A DNA stretch of 64,000 bases from Pseudolysinimonas_A sp041984585 (GCA_041984585.1 JBHIXX010000006.1:25719-89718), one strand, 5' to 3'. Counted from the first letter of the stretch, positions 9,214 to 17,757 are shown. The notes: generated by a model from the letters alone, not told the origin. Made by a program: numbers and translations.

Positions 9214-10388
9214 GCTCGACCCCGCTGCTTGATGGACAGCTTGGCGATCTGGCCGCGGTGGATCTCGGAGGGCCCCTCGAGGATCCGGAGCACGCGACTG
9301 TTGCGGTACACGAACTCGATCGGCAGTTCCTTGCTGTACCCCATGGCGCCGTGCACCTGGAGGGCGCGATCGACGACCCGGCTCAGCATCTCGGTGGCCT
9401 GCACCTTGATCGCGCTCGCTTCGAGGCGGATGTCGCGCACCCCGCTGTCGAGCATCGCGGCGGCGTCGTGCACCATGAGTCGCGCCGCGTGCACCTCCAT
9501 CACGGAGTCGGCGATCATGAACTGGACCGCCTGACGCTGCGACAGCGGTTGGCCGAACGTGTGCCGCTCCTCGCTGTAGCGGCACATCATGTCGATCATC
9601 CGCTGAGCCTGACCGACGCAGCGCGCGCCGATCTCGACCCGGCGCACCCCCAGTCGGTTGGTGAGCGGCGCGAACGCCTCTCCGATCTCGCCCAGGACGG
9701 CGTCGTCGCCCACCCGCACCTCGTCGAAGAACAGGCCGAACGGCCGCTGCTCGCCCATCGTTGGGATCGGCTTGGAGATCTCGAGGCCCTCGGCGTCGCG
9801 GTCGACCAGGAACGCGGTCATCCCGCCACGGGTGCGCTTCTCCGGATCCGTGACGGCGATCACGATGAAGAAGTCGACCTTGTCGGCCCAGGAGATCCAG
9901 AGCTTGCTGCCGTTGATCCGCCAGCCGTCCCCGTCGCGAACCGCGGTCGTCGCGATCCCGCCGGCGTCGGCACCCGCGCCCGCCTCGGTGAGGGCGAGCG
10001 CGGAGGTCTTGTCACCGCGGCACAGCGGGTCGAGGTAGCGCTCGCGTTGCGCCGGGGTCGCCACCGAGTCGAGGTAGGAGATGTTGGGGCTCTCCGGCGG
10101 CAGACGGAACGGTGTGATCGAGTAGTTGATCTCCTCGACCGCGACTGCCTTCGCCAGAAGGCCCAGCCCAGCGCCGCCGAGCTCCTCGGGCACCTCGATG
10201 CCCCACAGCCCGAGTTCGCGCACCTCCGCGGTGAGTCGCGCCTCGTCATCCGGCTCGATCACGGGCCCGGCGTCGAGCCCGCGGGCGCTCTCGCGTTCGA
10301 TGACCGACTTCTCGAGCGGCATCAGCGAACGTCGCGCGAAGTCGCGGGCGACCTGCTGGACGGCCTCGAGTTCTTCCGTTAATTTCAC
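9210..10388 (-). CDS. acyl-CoA dehydrogenase
   Basis: 392-aa FAD-dependent acyl-CoA dehydrogenase with N-terminal helical, central beta and C-terminal helical domains. The family signatures ALTEAGAGADAGG near 140-152 (FAD/substrate binding), KLWISWAD near 168-175 and HGAMGYSKELP near 351-361 are seen. The catalytic base is the Glu of RILEGPSEIHRG near residue 375. It introduces the alpha-beta double bond into acyl-CoA and passes electrons to ETF. The GTG start at 10388 overlaps the upstream CoA-transferase stop (GTGA) and its own stop overlaps the next gene, so it is deep in the operon. Confidence 0.94.
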   Translation of the reverse strand: MKLTEELEAVQQVARDFARRSLMPLEKSVIERESARGLDAGPVIEPDDEARLTAEVRELGLWGIEVPEELGGAGLGLLAKAVAVEEINYSITPFRLPPESPNISYLDSVATPAQRERYLDPLCRGDKTSALALTEAGAGADAGGIATTAVRDGDGWRINGSKLWISWADKVDFFIVIAVTDPEKRTRGGMTAFLVDRDAEGLEISKPIPTMGEQRPFGLFFDEVRVGDDAVLGEIGEAFAPLTNRLGVRRVEIGARCVGQAQRMIDMMCRYSEERHTFGQPLSQRQAVQFMIADSVMEVHAARLMVHDAAAMLDSGVRDIRLEASAIKVQATEMLSRVVDRALQVHGAMGYSKELPIEFVYRNSRVLRILEGPSEIHRGQIAKLSIKQRGRA

Positions 10389-11602
10389 GATGCGGTCGCC
10401 TTCCTCTCCTCCGGCCCCGCGCTCGCGTCTCCGAGCCATCGGTCGATGAGGTCGGTATGAGCCCCGAGCTGCGGAGCCGGCTGCGGGTCGAGCGCGGGGA
10501 AACCCGTGGACTTGAGCGGATTGCCGGCGACCCGGACCGTGCCGAGCACCGGATCGGGTACGTCGACGATCATGCGGCGGGCGGCGACGTGCGGGTCGTC
10601 GAACAGGTCGCCGACGGTCTGCACCCGCGAACTCGGGACCCCGGCGGCGCCGAGAGCCGCGAGCACCTCGTCGACGTCGCGCCCGCCGGTCCACTCCTGG
10701 ATGATCGGCAGGAGGATCGTGTCCATCGCCTGCGATCGCAGCGTCCCGTTCGCGAGACGCGGATCGTCGACGAGCTCGGGGCGGTCGATCACGGCGCAGA
10801 ATCGGGCGAAGATGGGCTCTCCGGACACGGCGAGCGCGACGTATCCGTCGCGCGCCCGCACGAGCTCGAACGGGGCGGAGCTGGGGAGGCGCCCGCGCGC
10901 CGGGGCCTTGCCGGTCCAGCCGTAGGCGCCGATCGCGTACTCGTTGAGGTGCATACCAACGTCGAACATCGAGACGTCGATGTGCTGCCCGAGGCCCGTC
11001 CGCTCGCGCTGGAAGAGCGCGAGGAGGGTGGCGGTCGCGGCCCAGTCTCCGGCCGCCGTGTCGATGAGGGGGAAACCGACGGGGGCGGGCGGATCGCCCT
11101 CCTGCCCGGAGGTGTAGGCGATGCCCGACATCGCCTGACCGATCAGATCGAAGGCCGGCATGGCGGTATACGGCCCCGGCGCGACGTCGGGCTGACCGAA
11201 TCCGGAGATGGAGACCTGGATGAGGCGGGGATTGATCTCGTGCAGGCGCGCGTAGTCGAGCCCGAGGCGGCCGAGCGCGCCCGGCCGAAGATTCTGCACG
11301 ATGACATCCACCGAGCGGATCAATTCGAGGAATCGCGCGCGATCGTCCTCTGTGCCGATATCGAGCAGCGCGCTCTTCTTGCCTCGGTTCAAGCGCGTGA
11401 ACCAGACGCTGGAAGTTCCTTCCGCGGTGGTCTCGATGGGAGGGAACCCCCGATAGCTGTCGCCGCCCGCCGGCTCGAGCTTCACCACCTCGGCGCCCCA
11501 ATCGGCGAGCAACATGCTGGCCGTGGGGCCCGCGACGAAGTTCTCGAGCGCGAGGACGCGCACTCCGGCCAGGGGGAGTTGCGGGGAATCAGCCGTCGCC
11601 AT
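10385..11602 (-). CDS. CaiB/BaiF family III CoA-transferase (first gene of operon)
   Basis: 405-aa family III CoA-transferase with catalytic Asp214 in IDVSMFD, LLADWGAEVVKLEP at 31-44 and NRGKKSALLDI near 72-82. It is a paralogue of the gene at 3554-4777 and probably initiates catabolism by loading CoA onto the imported acid. It is the promoter-proximal gene of the leftward operon; the ATG at 11602 has a strong AAGGAGG ribosome-binding site. The upstream gap to the divergent GntR gene is AT-rich and holds a near-palindrome, so regulation by that repressor is likely. Confidence 0.94.
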   Translation of the reverse strand: MATADSPQLPLAGVRVLALENFVAGPTASMLLADWGAEVVKLEPAGGDSYRGFPPIETTAEGTSSVWFTRLNRGKKSALLDIGTEDDRARFLELIRSVDVIVQNLRPGALGRLGLDYARLHEINPRLIQVSISGFGQPDVAPGPYTAMPAFDLIGQAMSGIAYTSGQEGDPPAPVGFPLIDTAAGDWAATATLLALFQRERTGLGQHIDVSMFDVGMHLNEYAIGAYGWTGKAPARGRLPSSAPFELVRARDGYVALAVSGEPIFARFCAVIDRPELVDDPRLANGTLRSQAMDTILLPIIQEWTGGRDVDEVLAALGAAGVPSSRVQTVGDLFDDPHVAARRMIVDVPDPVLGTVRVAGNPLKSTGFPALDPQPAPQLGAHTDLIDRWLGDASAGPEERKATAS

Positions 11603-11721
11603 CGAGGCCTCCTTGTGAATAGGATAACGTTAGCATATTTACCGACTTTGGCCCCGTTCCGATACAGTGCTCGAATACCGTCGTTCGGCCCAGTTCGACG
11701 CCACCGATGGGGAAACGAGCA
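11603..11721. promoter_or_regulatory. divergent promoter region between catabolic operon and GntR gene
   Basis: 119-nt gap, clearly AT-richer than its surroundings. It carries the inverted repeat GATAACGTTAGC at 11623-11634 (core TAACGTTA is perfect) followed by TAGCATATTTACC. Placement between the operon start and the divergent GntR gene fits a local operator/promoter; no transcription start can be assigned. Confidence 0.6.
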
Positions 11722-12447
11722 ATGCCCGACGTAGTCTTCGACCGCATCAAGCAAGGCAAACTCGCCGAGGTCATCGCCGCGCAGATCCGCGGCGAGATCC
11801 GCAGCGGCGCGCTCGCGCTCGGCGATCGCCTGCCGCCCGAGCGCGAGCTCATCGAGCAGCTCGGGGTCAGCCGCGCCACCGTCCGCGAAGCCCTGATGCT
11901 GCTCGAGGCCGACGGGTTCATCCAGGTGCGCGCCGGCCGGCACGGAGGCGCGTACGTGACGAGCCCGAAGCTCGAACGACTCGCCACCATCCTCGACGTG
12001 ATCCTCGCCGTCGAGCAGACGACGACCGACCAGCTCCTCGAAGCGCGGTCGCTCATGGAGCCCCTCGCCGTCCGCCTCGCCACGGCGCGCGCCGACGAGA
12101 GCGACTTCGAGCGGATCCAGGGTTCGATCGATCGCGCCGCCGAGCACCCGGAGGCTCCCGACATCGTGGCCGAGGAGTCCGCCCGGTTCCACGTGCTCGT
12201 CGCCGAATCGACCCACAACGGCGTCATCTCGGCGCTCACCGCGACCACCCAGCAGTTGATCTACAGCCGCGCCTTCACCGCGTTCGGGACCGAGACGGCG
12301 GCGACGCTGCGCGCGCACCAGCGGATTCTCGACGCCATGCGCGCACGCGACGCCGAGGCGGCGGTGCGTCGGATGGTGCGCCATGTGGATGCCTTCCGCG
12401 TCGTGCTCGACGCTCCTCGCTCGATCGAACTGGGCTCGGAGGCCTGA
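11722..12447 (+). CDS. FadR-type GntR family transcriptional regulator
   Basis: 241-aa regulator with an N-terminal winged helix-turn-helix at about 7-72 (LPPERELIEQLGVSRATVRE includes the recognition helix) and a C-terminal all-helical FCD ligand domain with the Asp/His metal-type pattern (ARFHVLVAES, MVRHVDAF). FCD regulators usually bind acyl-CoA or carboxylic acids and repress the neighbouring catabolic genes. It is divergent from the leftward operon, which is probably its main target. I choose the ATG at 11722 because GGGGA lies about 9 nt upstream; an ATG at 11707 in the same frame has no visible ribosome-binding site. Confidence 0.93.
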   Translation: MPDVVFDRIKQGKLAEVIAAQIRGEIRSGALALGDRLPPERELIEQLGVSRATVREALMLLEADGFIQVRAGRHGGAYVTSPKLERLATILDVILAVEQTTTDQLLEARSLMEPLAVRLATARADESDFERIQGSIDRAAEHPEAPDIVAEESARFHVLVAESTHNGVISALTATTQQLIYSRAFTAFGTETAATLRAHQRILDAMRARDAEAAVRRMVRHVDAFRVVLDAPRSIELGSEA

Positions 12448-12463
12448 CCGCACCACGGTGCGG
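12448..12463. terminator. short hairpin between convergent genes
   Basis: CCGCACCACGGTGCGG forms a 6-bp stem with a 4-nt loop immediately after the GntR stop and 24 nt from the convergent DUF35 gene end. No T-tract is present, so a terminator role is only likely from position. Confidence 0.4.
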
Positions 12464-12486
12464 GCCGGGCGTCCGTTCGGAAGCGA

Positions 12487-12894
12487 TCAGCTCACCGGAC
12501 GGAACTTGGGGATCGAGATCGCGTCGGTCGCGTCCTCGAAGACGACCTCGACCCGCTGTCCGACATGGACCGCGTCGGGCTCGACGTCGACCAGGTTGGA
12601 GATCATCGTGTGCGCGCCGTCGACCTTGATCAGGGCCACGTTGTACGGCAGGTCCGGCTCCCACGCCTTGTTGAAAGACTGGTGATAGACGATCCACGAC
12701 CACACCTCGCCGGTGCCCGGCAGGGTCACCCAGGTGTGCTCGGGCGACAGGCAGACGGTGCACACCGGTCCGATCGGCCAGCGGCGATGACCGCAGGCCG
12801 AGCATTCCTGGATGCGGAGCTCGTGCTGGGCGCAGCCCTCCCAGAACGACGCACTGCCGTCGGAGGTGTCGGGAAGCGGTTTGTCGTAGGTCAT
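12487..12894 (-). CDS. DUF35 / Zn-ribbon OB-fold protein, partner of thiolase-like protein
   Basis: 135-aa protein with a rubredoxin-like zinc ribbon at about 32-50 (ECSACG and PVCTVC, four cysteines) followed by an OB-fold. Such proteins bind acyl-CoA and act as obligate partners of catalytically unusual thiolase-fold enzymes; the ChsH2-Ltp2 aldolase of steroid side-chain breakdown is the best-known example. Its ATG at 12894 overlaps the stop of the thiolase-like gene by 4 nt (ATGA), which supports a stoichiometric complex. Last gene of the second leftward operon. Function as a complex partner is inferred from family and context. Confidence 0.92.
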   Translation of the reverse strand: MTYDKPLPDTSDGSASFWEGCAQHELRIQECSACGHRRWPIGPVCTVCLSPEHTWVTLPGTGEVWSWIVYHQSFNKAWEPDLPYNVALIKVDGAHTMISNLVDVEPDAVHVGQRVEVVFEDATDAISIPKFRPVS

Positions 12895-14054
12895 TTCGTC
12901 AGCACCAATGCGTTCGCGGTGTTCAGGGCCATGCCTCGGCCGGTCGTCAGGCAGGTCTCGGCTCCCGGCACCTGCCGCGGCCCGGCCTCCCCGCGGATCT
13001 GCCGGACCCCCTCGACGATGTGGGTCCATCCCTGCATGTAGGCATCCGAGAGGCTGCCGCCGTGGGTGTTGGTCGGCAGCGTGGATCCGAGCTTGAGGTT
13101 CCCCTCGGCGACGAACGCGCCGCTCTCGCCGCGCTCGACGAAGCCGCCGTGTTCGAGCCAGAGCAGGACCGAGAACGTGAAGTTGTCGTACAACTCGGCG
13201 ACGTCGATGTCGGACGGTCCGAGACCGGACATCGCCCACGCCTCGTCGAGCACCGCCTTCTGATGCGGCAGGTACCACCAGTCCTCGGCCTCCGACTTGC
13301 GGGCCGTGTACCCCTGGCCCATCCCCGCCACGTGCACGGGCGGCTTCGCGAGGTCCCGAGCGCGCTCGGCCGAGCTCACGATGATCGCGACCCCGCCGTC
13401 GCTGATCAGGCAGCAGTCGAGCAGGTGGAACGGCTCGACCACCCAGCGCGAGGACTGGTGGTCCTCGAGGGTGATCGGCTTCCCGTACATCACGGCGTCG
13501 GGGCTGAGCTGCGCGTGCTCCCGGAAGGTCACCGAGATCGCGCCGAGCTGCTCACTCGTGGTGCCGTAGAGCGACATGTGGCGTCGGGCACCAAGCGCGC
13601 TGTTCGCCTGCGGGCCGAACATCCCCCAGATACCCCAGCTCAGACCCGGGTCCCCGTTGGGGGAGTTGAACCGCTGGCCACCGGTCAGCGCGGCGTCACC
13701 GAACACGCAGGCGACGGTCGTCGCGAGCCCCGCGTCGATCGCCATGATGGCCTCCTGGACCAGCGCGCCGGCGGTCGCGCCGCCCATCGACTTCGAGCCC
13801 GCGTAGCGGGGATCGATCCCCGCCGCCTCCGCGAGCCGGAGGTAGTGGTTCGCCCCCTCGCGCGAAGTGGTCCCCGGGTGGGTGAGAATCCCGTCGATCT
13901 CCGACTTGTCGATCCCGGCGTCGGCAACCGCGAGCGAGAGCGCGTCCAGCCCGAGCCCCAACGCGGTGGTCCCGGGCCGCTTGCCCATCGCGGTGCGTCC
14001 CACTCCGACGATCGCTCCGCGACCGCTCAGCTTCCTGAGATCTCCATCGCCCAT
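12891..14054 (-). CDS. thiolase-like protein (SCP-x/Ltp type, no catalytic Cys)
   Basis: 387-aa thiolase-fold protein. Where thiolases have the nucleophilic cysteine (usually C-A-S/G-G), this one reads SMGGATAGAL at 89-98, so Claisen condensation or thiolysis through a Cys is not expected. The C-terminal NTHGGSLSDAY segment near 333-343 retains the conserved His/Gly loop. With the adjacent DUF35 partner the best analogy is the Ltp2-type retro-aldolase that releases propionyl-CoA or acetyl-CoA from a beta-hydroxyacyl-CoA. ATG at 14054 has AAAGGAG upstream. A lipid-transfer-like or acetyltransferase label would be the generic alternative. Confidence 0.9.
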   Translation of the reverse strand: MGDGDLRKLSGRGAIVGVGRTAMGKRPGTTALGLGLDALSLAVADAGIDKSEIDGILTHPGTTSREGANHYLRLAEAAGIDPRYAGSKSMGGATAGALVQEAIMAIDAGLATTVACVFGDAALTGGQRFNSPNGDPGLSWGIWGMFGPQANSALGARRHMSLYGTTSEQLGAISVTFREHAQLSPDAVMYGKPITLEDHQSSRWVVEPFHLLDCCLISDGGVAIIVSSAERARDLAKPPVHVAGMGQGYTARKSEAEDWWYLPHQKAVLDEAWAMSGLGPSDIDVAELYDNFTFSVLLWLEHGGFVERGESGAFVAEGNLKLGSTLPTNTHGGSLSDAYMQGWTHIVEGVRQIRGEAGPRQVPGAETCLTTGRGMALNTANALVLTK

Positions 14055-14076
14055 CCGTTGACTCCTTTCCGATGCC

Positions 14077-14880
14077 TCAGCGACCGCGGAAGACCGGCGG
14101 GCGCTTCTCGGCGAACGCCGCGCGACCCTCCGCCCGGTCCTCGGTGTCGCGAAGCAGATTGAACAGTGTGCGCTCGAGCGTGAGCCCGTCGGCGAGCGGC
14201 AGGTGGCGGCCGCGCGCGACCGCCTGCTTCACGGCACGCAGCGACAGCGGCGCGTTGCCCGCGATGCGGTGCGCGACGTCGACGGTGGTCGACATCAGAT
14301 CGGCGGCCGGCACGACGCCGTTGAGCAGGCCTGCATCCTTGATCCGCTCCGCGTCCCAGCGATCACCGGTCAGCAGTAACTCCATCGCGAGCGCCGCGGG
14401 CGCCTGCCGAATGATCCGCTGGGTGCCGCCGGCGCCGGGCATCGAGCCGATCTTCACCTCGGGCAGCGCGAAGGTCGCGGTCGTCGAGGCGTAGCGCAGA
14501 TCGCACGACATCGCCAGCTCGAACCCCGCGCCGAGCGCGTAGCCGTTGATCGCCGCGAGCACCGGCTTCCAGAACTCCATCCCGCGGGAGAGGTGCCGCG
14601 GCGGCTCACCGAACTGGTCGTCGAACGCCGTGGTGTCGGGCGCGCCGCGCAGATCCATCCCGGAGCAGAAGGCTTTCTCGCCCGCCCCGGTGAGGACGAC
14701 GGCGCGGATGCTGTCGTCATCCCGGAACTCCACCAGCGCCTCGCCGAGGACGTCGATGATCGACGTCGTGAGGCTGTTGTGCGCCTGCGGGCGGTTGAGC
14801 GTGAGAATCCCGACATCGCCGTCCCGATCGACGAGAAGTTCGGCCTCCCCGCCGGCCGCGGCCGGATCCGGCGCCGTCAC
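14077..14880 (-). CDS. enoyl-CoA hydratase
   Basis: 267-aa crotonase with both catalytic glutamates present: Glu121 in GAGFELAM and Glu141 in LPEVKIG. The oxyanion-hole segment FCSGMDL is at 71-77 and the PGAGGTQR loop follows, so a genuine trans-2-enoyl-CoA hydratase is likely. The GTG start at 14880 overlaps the acyl-CoA dehydrogenase stop (GTGA). Residues 1-14 are a short polar extension. It provides the hydration step after the dehydrogenase encoded just upstream. Confidence 0.93.
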   Translation of the reverse strand: MTAPDPAAAGGEAELLVDRDGDVGILTLNRPQAHNSLTTSIIDVLGEALVEFRDDDSIRAVVLTGAGEKAFCSGMDLRGAPDTTAFDDQFGEPPRHLSRGMEFWKPVLAAINGYALGAGFELAMSCDLRYASTTATFALPEVKIGSMPGAGGTQRIIRQAPAALAMELLLTGDRWDAERIKDAGLLNGVVPAADLMSTTVDVAHRIAGNAPLSLRAVKQAVARGRHLPLADGLTLERTLFNLLRDTEDRAEGRAAFAEKRPPVFRGR

Positions 14881-16025
14881 AGTCCGAGCGCCTTCGCGAG
14901 GATCCGGTGCTGGATCTCGGTCGTCCCTTCGACGATCTGGAAGTACCGGACGTCGCGGAACAGGCGTTCGATGACCGAGCCCTGCATGAAGCCCGCACCG
15001 CCGAACACGCGCATCATCTGGTCCACGACCCACAGCGCGGTCTCGCTCGCCACGAGCTTGGCGTGGGCGCATTCGCGCACCGGCACCTCGTCGCGGGTGT
15101 CGCAAAGCACCGCCGCGCGGTAGGTGAGCATCCTCGCCGCCGCGATCCGCGCGTCCGCCTCGGCGAACTTCATCGAGATCTCCTGGAACTTGCCGATCGG
15201 ACGCCCGAACGCGGTGCGCTCCTTGGCGTACGCCAGCCCCAGGTCGAACGCGGCGCTCGCCACGCCGAGCGACGCCGCCGCGATGAGCACGCGACCGCGG
15301 ATCAGCACGTCGAGGATCTCGTCGATCTCGGAACCGTCCGGCGGAGACAGCCGCCGCGACTCGTCGAGGCGGACGTTGTCGAACACGAGCTCCCCGACCT
15401 GCGAGGAGCGGCAGCCGAGCTTCTCGAGGGTGCGGTCCACCGCGTAGCCCTCGTCTCCCGCCTCGACCATGTACACGGCGAACTTCCCGTTCGCCTGCTT
15501 GGCGACGACGCCGATCGCGCCCGCGATGGGGCCGTTCGTGATGAAGGTCTTGCGGCCGCGGAGGATCACGCCGGAGCCGTCCGCCTCTACGGTGGTGCGG
15601 ATCGAGCGTACGTCGGAGCCGGCGTCCGGTTCGGTCAGGCCCCACGCGGTGATCAGCTCGCCGGCGATCGCCGGGCGCAGCCAGCGCTCCTTCTGCTCGT
15701 CGGAGCCGAAACGCGCCAGGTAGGCGGTGCCGATCTGGCCCTGGATGCCGAGGCCCGCGGCAATGCCGGCGCAGACCCGCGAGACCTCCTCGCGGAAGAT
15801 CATGTCGGGGAGCAGACCGGCGTCGGAGCCGCCCCAGCGTTCCTCGAACTGGAGCCCGAGCAACCCGGCCGAGCCAGCCTTCGCGAAGAGCTCGAGCGGG
15901 AAGGTCCCGGTGCGCTCCGCTTCCTCGACGAGCGGAGCGACGTCGCGCTCCGCGAAGGCGCGCGCGGAGGCGCGGAAGTCCTCGATCTCGGCAGGCAGCT
16001 GGAACAGCTCGCCGATTCCGGCCAT
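14877..16025 (-). CDS. acyl-CoA dehydrogenase
   Basis: 382-aa acyl-CoA dehydrogenase. It has GLTEPDAGSDVRS near 131-143 (FAD binding), KTFITNG near 162-168, AYAKERTAFGRPIG near 267-280 and FGGAGFMQGSVIERLFRD near 342-359. The probable catalytic base is the Glu of IVEGTTEIQ near 369, the position used by short- and medium-chain enzymes. ATG at 16025 has AGGGGA upstream and is 2 nt beyond the stop of the preceding crotonase. It creates the enoyl-CoA consumed by the hydratases of the operon. Confidence 0.94.
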   Translation of the reverse strand: MAGIGELFQLPAEIEDFRASARAFAERDVAPLVEEAERTGTFPLELFAKAGSAGLLGLQFEERWGGSDAGLLPDMIFREEVSRVCAGIAAGLGIQGQIGTAYLARFGSDEQKERWLRPAIAGELITAWGLTEPDAGSDVRSIRTTVEADGSGVILRGRKTFITNGPIAGAIGVVAKQANGKFAVYMVEAGDEGYAVDRTLEKLGCRSSQVGELVFDNVRLDESRRLSPPDGSEIDEILDVLIRGRVLIAAASLGVASAAFDLGLAYAKERTAFGRPIGKFQEISMKFAEADARIAAARMLTYRAAVLCDTRDEVPVRECAHAKLVASETALWVVDQMMRVFGGAGFMQGSVIERLFRDVRYFQIVEGTTEIQHRILAKALGL

Positions 16026-16027
16026 CG

Positions 16028-16798
16028 TCACTTCCCCTCGAAGCGCGGCGACCGCTTCTCGGCGAAGGCGCGTGGGCCTTCGGCGGCGTCCGCAGTCGAG
16101 AACAGCGACTTGCTGAGGCGCTGCTCGAGGGCGAGCGCGTCGGCGATCGACAGATCCGTTCCCTCGTCGACGGCGCGCTTGGCCGCACGGACCGCGAGCG
16201 GGCCGTTCGCGACGATCGCGTCCGCCATGGCGAGCGCGCGATCCATCAGCTCCGCCGAGGGTACGACCGCGTTCACCAGGCCGACCTCGTAGGCCCGCGC
16301 GGCGGAGATCGGCGCGCCGGTCATCAGCATTTCGAGGGCGACGGCGCGCGGGATGTCGCGGGCCAGCCGCTGGGTTCCGCCGCCACCCGGCAGCAGCGCC
16401 CACTTGGCCTCGGTCAGCCCGAGCTGCGCGTGGTCGGCCGCGATCCGCAGGTCGCAGGCGAGGATCATCTCGAGTCCGCCGCCGAAGGCCGATCCGTTGA
16501 TCGCGACGATGATCGGCTTCTCGGTGTGGAAGTCGCGGGTGATGTATCCGAACGGCGGAGCGACGTAGTCGGGGTCAGCGCGCTCGGCCGGATCCATCTC
16601 CTTGAGGTCGGCGCCTGCGCTGAAGGCCTTGTCGCCGGCGGCGGTGAGAACGGCGAGCCAGGCGTCGTCGTCCTCGACGAACGCCGTGAAGGCGGACTCG
16701 AGACCCGCGCGGGTCTCGCGGTTGATGGCGTTGCGTGCCTCCGGGCGATCGATGGTGATCACCCGGATGTGTCCTCGGGATTCGACGCGAACTGGCAT
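16028..16798 (-). CDS. enoyl-CoA hydratase
   Basis: 256-aa crotonase with Glu110 (GGGLEMIL) and Glu130 (LTEAKWAL), both catalytic positions filled, and FSAGADL at 59-65. Acts as a trans-2-enoyl-CoA hydratase or isomerase in the operon. It is separated from the downstream acyl-CoA dehydrogenase by 2 nt, and from the upstream 3-hydroxyacyl-CoA dehydrogenase by 95 nt without a clear promoter. It is a different subtype from the crotonase at 14077 (shorter N-terminus, different loop at 66-90), so the two may serve different chain lengths or ring intermediates. Confidence 0.93.
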   Translation of the reverse strand: MPVRVESRGHIRVITIDRPEARNAINRETRAGLESAFTAFVEDDDAWLAVLTAAGDKAFSAGADLKEMDPAERADPDYVAPPFGYITRDFHTEKPIIVAINGSAFGGGLEMILACDLRIAADHAQLGLTEAKWALLPGGGGTQRLARDIPRAVALEMLMTGAPISAARAYEVGLVNAVVPSAELMDRALAMADAIVANGPLAVRAAKRAVDEGTDLSIADALALEQRLSKSLFSTADAAEGPRAFAEKRSPRFEGK

Positions 16799-16893
16799 AT
16801 CAGGCCCTTTCCTGTGCTTCGCCAGCAGCGCCAGCAGATGGCGCCGCCGTCGAGATGGTCAATTCGTGGTGCACCGCCGACGTGGCGGGTGGA

Positions 16894-17757
16894 TCACTCG
16901 ATCGGGTAGTCGAACCATCCGCCCCCGGTCTTCCGACCGAGGCGACCCGCAGCGACCCGTGCGACGAGGCTCGGCGGCGGAGCGAACCGTTCACCGTACG
17001 CCTCACGGAGATTGCGCGACCCCTGCAGAGCGATATCGAGGCCGTTGTAGTCGTTGAGCTCGAACTGGCCCATCGGGTGGTTGAAGGCCAGCCGCATCGC
17101 CTTGTCGAGATCCTCCATCGACGCGATGCCCTCCTCGTAGATGCGGATGCACTCGAGGCGCAGCGCCATGATGGCGCGCGTGGTAATGAAGCCGGGCGTG
17201 TCGCGCTGGCAGACGATGCTCTCCTTGCCGAGCTGCTCGGCCAGGGCCACGGTGCGCGCCAGCATGTCGTCGGAGGTGAGGGTGCCGCGGATGATCTCGA
17301 CGAGACGCATCATCACCGGCGGGTTGAAGAAGTGCATGCCGACCACGCGCTCGGGGTGCTCGGTCGCGGAGGCGATCGCGGTGATGCTCAGCTGGCTGGT
17401 GTTGGTCGCCAGCAGCGTGCCCGGGGCGGCGATCGCGTCGAGGTCGGTAAACACCTTCTGCTTGAGCTCGAGCACCTCGGGGACGGCCTCGACGATCACT
17501 TCGGCTCCCCCGGCGGCCTTGGGGAGGTCGCTGACGAAGCTCATGCGGCCCAGGACGTCATCCGACTCCTGCTGGGAGAGCGTGCCCTTCTTGACGAACC
17601 GATCGAGGCTCGTCCGGACGCCGGCCTTGGCGCGATCCAGCGCCGCGGCGTCGACGTCGAAGACGCGCACGTCGATCCCGCGCATCGCCGCCAACTGACC
17701 GATTCCGTGACCCATGGTGCCCGAACCGACCACCGTCAACGTCTTCACGCCTGCCAT
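16894..17757 (-). CDS. 3-hydroxyacyl-CoA dehydrogenase
   Basis: 287-aa monofunctional dehydrogenase oxidising (S)-3-hydroxyacyl-CoA to 3-oxoacyl-CoA with NAD+. The Rossmann glycines are in VGSGTMGHG at about 9-17; the catalytic His is in GMHFFNPP near 138-145, paired with the Glu in EIIRG near 150-154. Length is that of the 3-hydroxybutyryl-CoA dehydrogenase (FadB2/PaaH) class. The ATG at 17757 has AAGGAG 6 nt upstream. A longer reading to 17820 crosses the AT-rich promoter and gives an implausible Val/Tyr-rich start. First gene of the second catabolic operon. Confidence 0.94.
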   Translation of the reverse strand: MAGVKTLTVVGSGTMGHGIGQLAAMRGIDVRVFDVDAAALDRAKAGVRTSLDRFVKKGTLSQQESDDVLGRMSFVSDLPKAAGGAEVIVEAVPEVLELKQKVFTDLDAIAAPGTLLATNTSQLSITAIASATEHPERVVGMHFFNPPVMMRLVEIIRGTLTSDDMLARTVALAEQLGKESIVCQRDTPGFITTRAIMALRLECIRIYEEGIASMEDLDKAMRLAFNHPMGQFELNDYNGLDIALQGSRNLREAYGERFAPPPSLVARVAAGRLGRKTGGGWFDYPIE

